From: Maribacter aquivivus
Lineage (GTDB): Bacteria; Bacteroidota; Bacteroidia; Flavobacteriales; Flavobacteriaceae
Assembly: GCF_900142175.1 (NCBI RefSeq)
Contig: NZ_FQZX01000004.1
Span: 47,012-111,011, forward strand
DNA length: 64,000 nt
Direction of reading: 5' to 3'
Part shown: positions 59,681 to 64,000 of the stretch, piece after piece
Layout of the letters: the number at the start of each line of letters is the position of its first letter
Numbering within the stretch: position 1 is the first letter of the stretch
Position numbers and translations under genes: made by a program
Notes under the pieces: generated by a model
Databases searched by the model: none
What the model was told of the DNA's origin: nothing
Seen by the model: only the letters and a program-made list of their open reading frames with translations

Positions 59681-59701
59681 TATCTTGTATCTTGTACCAT
59701 C
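59681..59701. repeat. Short heptad array (TATCTTG)2
   Basis: TATCTTG, TATCTTG, then TACCATC. This is a minimal array in the promoter region of the deoxynucleoside kinase gene and could be chance. Confidence 0.4.
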
Positions 59702-59748
59702 GAACTTTGTTTGAAAAAAAGAACACAACCATTAATTAATTTAATTCT

Positions 59749-60363
59749 ATGCACATAGCAGTTGCCGGAAATATCGGTGCCGGAAAAACAACCCTAACTA
59801 GATTACTTTCAAAACATTATAAATGGGAAGCTCATTATGAAGATGTTGTTGAGAACCCATATTTAGATGATTTTTACAATCAGATGGAACGCTGGAGTTT
59901 TAACCTTCAGATATACTTTTTAAATAGTAGATACAGACAAATTCTTCAAATTAAAGAAAGTGGTAAAGAAATAATTCAGGATAGAACTATTTATGAGGAT
60001 GCACATATTTTTGCACCCAATTTACATGCTATGGGTCTTATGACCAATAGAGATTTTCAAAACTATTCTAGTTTATTTGATTTGATGGAGACCTTAGTTG
60101 ACCCGCCAGATCTTTTAATTTACTTACGTAGCTCTATCCCTAATTTAGTGAAGCAAATTCATAAGAGAGGTAGAGAATATGAAAATACGATTTCAATTGA
60201 CTATTTAAGCCGATTGAATGAACGTTACGAAGCTTGGATTCATGGATATGAAAAAGGAAACTTATTGATCATAGATGTAGACGATTTAGATTTTGTAGAC
60301 AACCCTGAAGATTTAGGTAGTATACTTAACAAAATTGACGCTCAAATTAACGGTCTATTTTAG
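59749..60363 (+). CDS. Deoxynucleoside kinase
   Basis: This 204-residue enzyme of the dCK/dGK/dNK family phosphorylates deoxynucleosides for salvage. The P-loop is GNIGAGKTTLTRLL at the N-terminus, the ERWSFNLQIYFL segment binds the substrate, and DRTIYEDAHIFA is the DRS-like catalytic motif. The lid is near KRGREYEN. The preferred base cannot be told from sequence. It is followed by pabB after 26 bases and may be cotranscribed with it. Confidence 0.9.
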   Translation: MHIAVAGNIGAGKTTLTRLLSKHYKWEAHYEDVVENPYLDDFYNQMERWSFNLQIYFLNSRYRQILQIKESGKEIIQDRTIYEDAHIFAPNLHAMGLMTNRDFQNYSSLFDLMETLVDPPDLLIYLRSSIPNLVKQIHKRGREYENTISIDYLSRLNERYEAWIHGYEKGNLLIIDVDDLDFVDNPEDLGSILNKIDAQINGLF

Positions 60364-60389
60364 GTTCACTTTCGAAAAGCCCGAAACCA

Positions 60390-61364
60390 ATGGAAAATTT
60401 TGAAAAAAAAGCGACTCGCTTTCTTCAAGATGGAATTCCGTTTTTATTCATCATCGATTTTGAAAAATCAATAAAACAGGTTTTTACGTTTGAAGAAGCT
60501 GCAAACCAAAATATCTTCTTCAATATCAAAGGCAACGGTAATGATGAAAATTTTGCTAAAACTAATCTTGAAGGTGTCGATTTTAATTTAAAACCAACAA
60601 TGGTTTCTAAAGAAATTTATGAGAATGCCTTCAACACCGTTAAACAAGAACTAAATAATGGCAATAGCTTTTTGCTAAATCTTACTTTCCCTACCGCACT
60701 TAACACAACGGTAGATTTAAATGAGATCTATCAAAAAGCCCATGCGCCATATAAGCTTCTTTACAAAGATAAATTCGTTGTTTTTTCACCAGAATGTTAT
60801 CTCAAAATTAAAGACGGAAGCATCTTCTCTTACCCAATGAAAGGCACTATCAACAGCAATGTGCCAAATGCAGAAGACCTACTATTATCGAATAAAAAAG
60901 AACTGTACGAGCATAACACTATAGTAGACCTTATACGAAATGACCTTTCCATGATTGCCAAAAAAGTAAGGGTCAATAAATTTAGGTTCGTAGATAAAAT
61001 TAAAAAAGGAAATCAAGAATTATTACAGACTAGTACTGAAATTCAAGGAGAATTACCTGAGAACTGGAAAGATAATTTCGCTTCTTTATTGCTAAAAACA
61101 TTACCGGCAGGATCTATAAGCGGAGCACCTAAAAAGAAAACTTTAGAAATTATATCTACCGCAGAAATTGAACCACGTGGTTTCTATACAGGAATCTTTG
61201 GCGTATTTGACGGAGAGCAAATAGATAGTGCCGTAAGCATACGGTTTATAGAAAAAATTAATAAAAAGCTTTTTTACAAAAGTGGCGGTGGCATTACTCA
61301 CTTGAGCGAGATGGAAGAGGAATACCAAGAACTTTTAGAAAAAATATATGTACCCATTATTTGA
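60390..61364 (+). CDS. pabB: Aminodeoxychorismate synthase component I
   Basis: This 324-residue chorismate-binding enzyme makes 4-amino-4-deoxychorismate for folate. The motif YPMKGTI carries the Lys typical of PabB (anthranilate synthase has PIAGT). GSISGAPKKKTLEII and FYTGIFGVFDG complete the chorismate site. It is shorter than E. coli PabB because the N-terminal tryptophan-binding part is reduced. No amidotransferase (PabA) gene is nearby. It overlaps pabC by 17 bases. Confidence 0.9.
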   Translation: MENFEKKATRFLQDGIPFLFIIDFEKSIKQVFTFEEAANQNIFFNIKGNGNDENFAKTNLEGVDFNLKPTMVSKEIYENAFNTVKQELNNGNSFLLNLTFPTALNTTVDLNEIYQKAHAPYKLLYKDKFVVFSPECYLKIKDGSIFSYPMKGTINSNVPNAEDLLLSNKKELYEHNTIVDLIRNDLSMIAKKVRVNKFRFVDKIKKGNQELLQTSTEIQGELPENWKDNFASLLLKTLPAGSISGAPKKKTLEIISTAEIEPRGFYTGIFGVFDGEQIDSAVSIRFIEKINKKLFYKSGGGITHLSEMEEEYQELLEKIYVPII

Positions 61365-61950
61365 ATCTGTTTGTATTGAAAATAGCCAAATTAAGAATGA
61401 AGAATACCATGAAGCTAGATTCAATAAGTCTTATATTCAACAATATAAAACCCACCCAACCTACACCTTGTTCGATGGCATACATCTAACTAATTTAGAC
61501 AACAACTTTAAATATAAGTTGCGTATTGGTTACAAACAACATGGTACTCGCTATTCTATTTCCTTATATGAAAACAGCATACCTAAATCACTTAAGCTAG
61601 TAAATGATGATACTATAAGTTATTCCTTAAAAAGGAATAATCGTAAAAAACTAAATCAACTGTTTAATCAAAAAGGAAATTTTGACGATGTGCTTATTCT
61701 AAAAAACGGATTGATTACCGATGCCTCATACTCAAATATTCTTTTTACAGATGGTAAGCTAATAACTACGCCTTCTACCCCATTGCTTCAAGGCACATGT
61801 AGAGCTAGACTTTTAGAAGAAAACAAAATTACCGAAGCTCACATTCTAGAAAGTGATATTCAAAATTTTAAAAGTTTTCAATTAGTAAATGCTTTAAATG
61901 ATTTTGATGATACTAGATGGGTGCCAATTTCAAATATACAAAAAGGGTAA
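61348..61950 (+). CDS. pabC: Aminodeoxychorismate lyase (class IV aminotransferase)
   Basis: This 200-residue PLP enzyme of the class IV fold eliminates pyruvate from aminodeoxychorismate to give p-aminobenzoate. The segment DDVLILKNGLITDASYSNILFTDGKLITTPSTPLLQGTCRARLL matches the family C-terminal half. The length is short compared with E. coli PabC (about 270) but common in Bacteroidetes. The overlap with pabB supports the assignment. A branched-chain-type aminotransferase is less likely. Confidence 0.85.
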   Translation: MYPLFESVCIENSQIKNEEYHEARFNKSYIQQYKTHPTYTLFDGIHLTNLDNNFKYKLRIGYKQHGTRYSISLYENSIPKSLKLVNDDTISYSLKRNNRKKLNQLFNQKGNFDDVLILKNGLITDASYSNILFTDGKLITTPSTPLLQGTCRARLLEENKITEAHILESDIQNFKSFQLVNALNDFDDTRWVPISNIQKG

Positions 61951-61953
61951 TTT

Positions 61954-62955
61954 CTAAATAAATCCGTTTTTCTTAGCGTGTTCAATGGCTTCCTCTGTTT
62001 TATTCACCATTAAAAAAGGAATATCCTTAAAGTCAGAAAATAGATTTTCAATTCGTTTCATTCGTTTAGAATGGTTAACGCTACGTAAATAAATAGCTTT
62101 GACCCTACCAGGAAACAATGTAGATACCTCTTGATAAATATCACCATCTTTTTCGCCGCTATCACCAATTAAAATAAACGGTAGATTAGGATATGCTTTT
62201 AATAAATTATTTATTTCTTTTTGCTTTTGCGGCTTTTCATCGCTTTTGGACCTCCTTTTAAAACTTGCCATGCTTCGCAATAAAATGGGTCCTTTAGGAA
62301 AATTATTGGTCTTTAAAAAAAGCTCAAGATATCTATATAAATTCCACGGACTATGACTAACATAAAATATGGGGTTAGCTTCTTGACCACTTTTCCCTTG
62401 GTGAAGTTTAGTATAAAAATCAGACGCCCCTTCTAATTGTAAGCGCTTGGTAGCCCTTTTAAACATGGTATTAATAATTACCTTCCATTTTAAAGAAGAC
62501 ACTACACCTGTATGTAAAATGGTATCATCTATATCACTAATTACTCCAAACTTGGCATTACTACTAGGTATTAACATTTCACCTGGAAAACGATTTTGAA
62601 GTAATATCTCTCTATTTAATTTGGTATTCGCAAAAGACAGCTCAAAATTCACCCAGCCCTCTTCATTTGCCAGACTTTGGAGTCCTTCTACATGCTCATC
62701 AATTAAATAATAACCATCATTATCGGTTGTACCTTGTACCGTATGACCATTGGAAAACGTAATCTTAACTGGGGAGTTTTTTATTTCATCAGTTTCAAAC
62801 CGTTTCCATGTATTCTGCATTAAATTAAAAATACCTTTTTGGTCTAAATCGATATTTTCATCTTCAATAGCCCTACCTCTCGCATACAGTCGAGTAGCAT
62901 TACCGTATGATTGAAAGTTGATGATTTGAAGTTTATCTTTTTTAAAAATACCCAT
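61954..62955 (-). CDS. App1-type phosphatase (DUF2183) protein
   Basis: This 333-residue HAD-like protein resembles the catalytic domain of yeast App1 phosphatidate phosphatase. The DxDxT motif is in GVISDIDDTILHTGV, and ILIGDSGEKDGDIY supplies the distal acidic motif. An N-terminal beta domain (about 1-125) precedes it. The frame extends nine codons further up (62982), but the ATG at 62955 gives the family-like MGIFKKDKLQI. It converges on pabC. The substrate in bacteria is unknown; phosphatidate is a guess. Confidence 0.85.
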   Translation of the reverse strand: MGIFKKDKLQIINFQSYGNATRLYARGRAIEDENIDLDQKGIFNLMQNTWKRFETDEIKNSPVKITFSNGHTVQGTTDNDGYYLIDEHVEGLQSLANEEGWVNFELSFANTKLNREILLQNRFPGEMLIPSSNAKFGVISDIDDTILHTGVVSSLKWKVIINTMFKRATKRLQLEGASDFYTKLHQGKSGQEANPIFYVSHSPWNLYRYLELFLKTNNFPKGPILLRSMASFKRRSKSDEKPQKQKEINNLLKAYPNLPFILIGDSGEKDGDIYQEVSTLFPGRVKAIYLRSVNHSKRMKRIENLFSDFKDIPFLMVNKTEEAIEHAKKNGFI

Positions 62956-63189
62956 GGCCTTAAAATTACGGTCTTTCAACAACCTTTAAAATTTTTATTT
63001 CAAGAATTATTGATTTTACCACCAACAAGCAATCATTCTCTGCGTCTGTTTTAAATGAATGTCTCTTTCACTCATTCAAAAGCAGCGTTAACTCATTACT
63101 CATTTCACAGCCTTTAGGTTTATTATAGTTTTAGATAAGCAAATAAATAATAACCCTACTTGTTTATGCAAGTCTAAAATTCAAATATT

Positions 63190-63894
63190 ATGAGACCAAA
63201 AAAAAATCCACAGAAAGACCTTAACAAAAAGAGCGGAATGTTCTTTGTAATCGGACTACTATTAGTATTAGGTATGGTGTACACCGCGTTAGAATGGAAA
63301 TCATTTGAATCATTTAAGGAGTATGAAGTAGCTTTTAACAAAACTGACGAATCGATAGATGAAGAAATTCCGGTTTTCGAACTAGAAGTTACTCCTCCAC
63401 CAAAACCACCAGTTCTACCAACTGAGATAGAAATTATTGAAGATGATGATCCTATTGAAGAAACTGAAGTTATCGCTATTGAGGTAAATACGGAAACCGA
63501 GGTTGTAGACGCATCAGATTTTGAGGTTATCGAAGAAGAGGAAGAGGTGAAAGTTATCTGGAGTACAATTGAAGAGGTGCCCGTATTCCCAGGTTGTGAA
63601 AATGAAAAAGACAAAAGGGCTTGTTTTAATGAGATGATGCAAAAGCATATTCGCAAAAACTTTCGCTACCCAAAATTAGCCCAAGAAATGAACATTGAAG
63701 GTAGAGTCAATACTACATTTATGATCAACAATGATGGTACTATCGGTACTATTCGAAAAAGAGGTCCGCATGATGTACTAGAAAAAGAAGCCGTAAGAAT
63801 TTTATCTAAATTACCAAAAATGACTCCTGGTAAACAAAGAGGTTCTGCTGTAAAAGTTTCATTTGCAATTCCAATTACATTCAAACTACAATAG
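63190..63894 (+). CDS. TonB-family energy transducer
   Basis: This 234-residue protein has an N-terminal cytosolic tail, one membrane helix (about 17-36, MFFVIGLLLVLGMVYTAL), a Pro/Glu-rich periplasmic linker (about 50-125), and a C-terminal TonB domain (about 140-234, FRYPKLAQEMNIEGRVNTTFMINNDGTIGTIRKRGPHDVLEKEAVRIL). It transmits the proton-motive force from ExbBD to TonB-dependent receptors. No exbBD is in view. The gene is closed by a good terminator. Confidence 0.9.
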   Translation: MRPKKNPQKDLNKKSGMFFVIGLLLVLGMVYTALEWKSFESFKEYEVAFNKTDESIDEEIPVFELEVTPPPKPPVLPTEIEIIEDDDPIEETEVIAIEVNTETEVVDASDFEVIEEEEEVKVIWSTIEEVPVFPGCENEKDKRACFNEMMQKHIRKNFRYPKLAQEMNIEGRVNTTFMINNDGTIGTIRKRGPHDVLEKEAVRILSKLPKMTPGKQRGSAVKVSFAIPITFKLQ

Positions 63895-63905
63895 TTCTAA
63901 AAACA

Positions 63906-63934
63906 AAAAACCATCAGCAAAGCTGATGGTTTTT
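63906..63934. terminator. Terminator between convergent genes
   Basis: AAAAACCATCAGC-AAA-GCTGATGGTTTTT, a perfect 13-bp stem, shared with the gene entering from the right edge. Confidence 0.92.
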
Positions 63935-63951
63935 ATATTTCAAGTGAAAAA

Positions 63952-64000
63952 TTACTGTTTATTAATCTCCACTTTTTCTATAGTAATTTCCGTAGCAGTT
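63952..64000 (-). CDS. C-terminal fragment of a gene cut by the window edge
   Basis: On the minus strand an open frame enters from the right edge and ends TATEITIEKVEINKQ-stop (stop codon at 63952-63954), directly before the shared terminator. It is too short to identify. Confidence 0.5.
   Translation of the reverse strand, partial: TATEITIEKVEINKQ

Overview
The window looks like chromosomal DNA of a marine, gliding member of the Flavobacteriaceae (Maribacter/Zobellia-like; the genus cannot be fixed from sequence alone). Supporting signs are the low GC content, gldB and gldC, the GLPGLI and TonB-receptor pair, an OmpA protein with calcium-binding TSP3 repeats, sulfite reductase with a C-terminal HEPN-like domain, a methionine synthase split into two genes, and Bacteroidetes-type TAnnTTTG promoter boxes. 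I saw no tRNA, rRNA, IS element, prophage or CRISPR array.

Layout: 0-3 kb holds a transglutaminase-like protein, a CPBP protease, a secreted protein and a dense block of repeats. 3-12 kb holds gldC/gldB, nadE, an unusual response regulator, dnaG, and an ECF sigma factor with its probable anti-sigma partner. 11.7-18.4 kb is a minus-strand housekeeping run (polyprenyl synthase, rlmN, queA, aroA, a MazG-like protein, dtd, rsgA). 21.6-25.8 kb is an aromatic amino acid operon (pheA, aminotransferase, tyrA, DAHP synthase-chorismate mutase) preceded by a short leader peptide very rich in Phe/Tyr/Trp and a terminator, which is an attenuator architecture. 26-30.5 kb holds envelope proteins, including a PagL-like lipid A deacylase. 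30.6-36 kb holds metF and the split metH behind a SAM-I riboswitch. 36-44.3 kb is an assimilatory sulfate reduction cluster with an Rrf2 regulator and three matching 18-bp candidate operators. 45-51.2 kb is a homoserine/methionine operon (metY, a metX-aspartokinase-homoserine dehydrogenase fusion, metZ) behind a second SAM-I riboswitch. metK at 54.5-55.7 kb carries a different class, SAM-II. The window ends with TonB-linked envelope genes, a deoxynucleoside kinase, folate genes pabB/pabC and a TonB protein.

Sulfate is reduced to sulfide by CysDN, CysH and siroheme sulfite reductase (CobA makes the siroheme precursor). Sulfide is joined to acylated homoserine by MetY/MetZ, homocysteine is methylated by split MetH with methyl groups from MetF, and MetK makes SAM, which closes the loop through three riboswitches.

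The most unusual signal is a family of short tandem arrays with a strict 7-bp period but different unit sequences (TTTTGGC, GGTTGTT, GTATTAA/TCGTACC, AACGAGC, GCTAAGG and others). They lie between genes, often touching stop or start codons. In one place, two inverted AACGA-type arrays bracket a small four-helix-bundle (S23/IVP-family) gene lodged between the two halves of metH, and one array supplies the first codons of metH-C.
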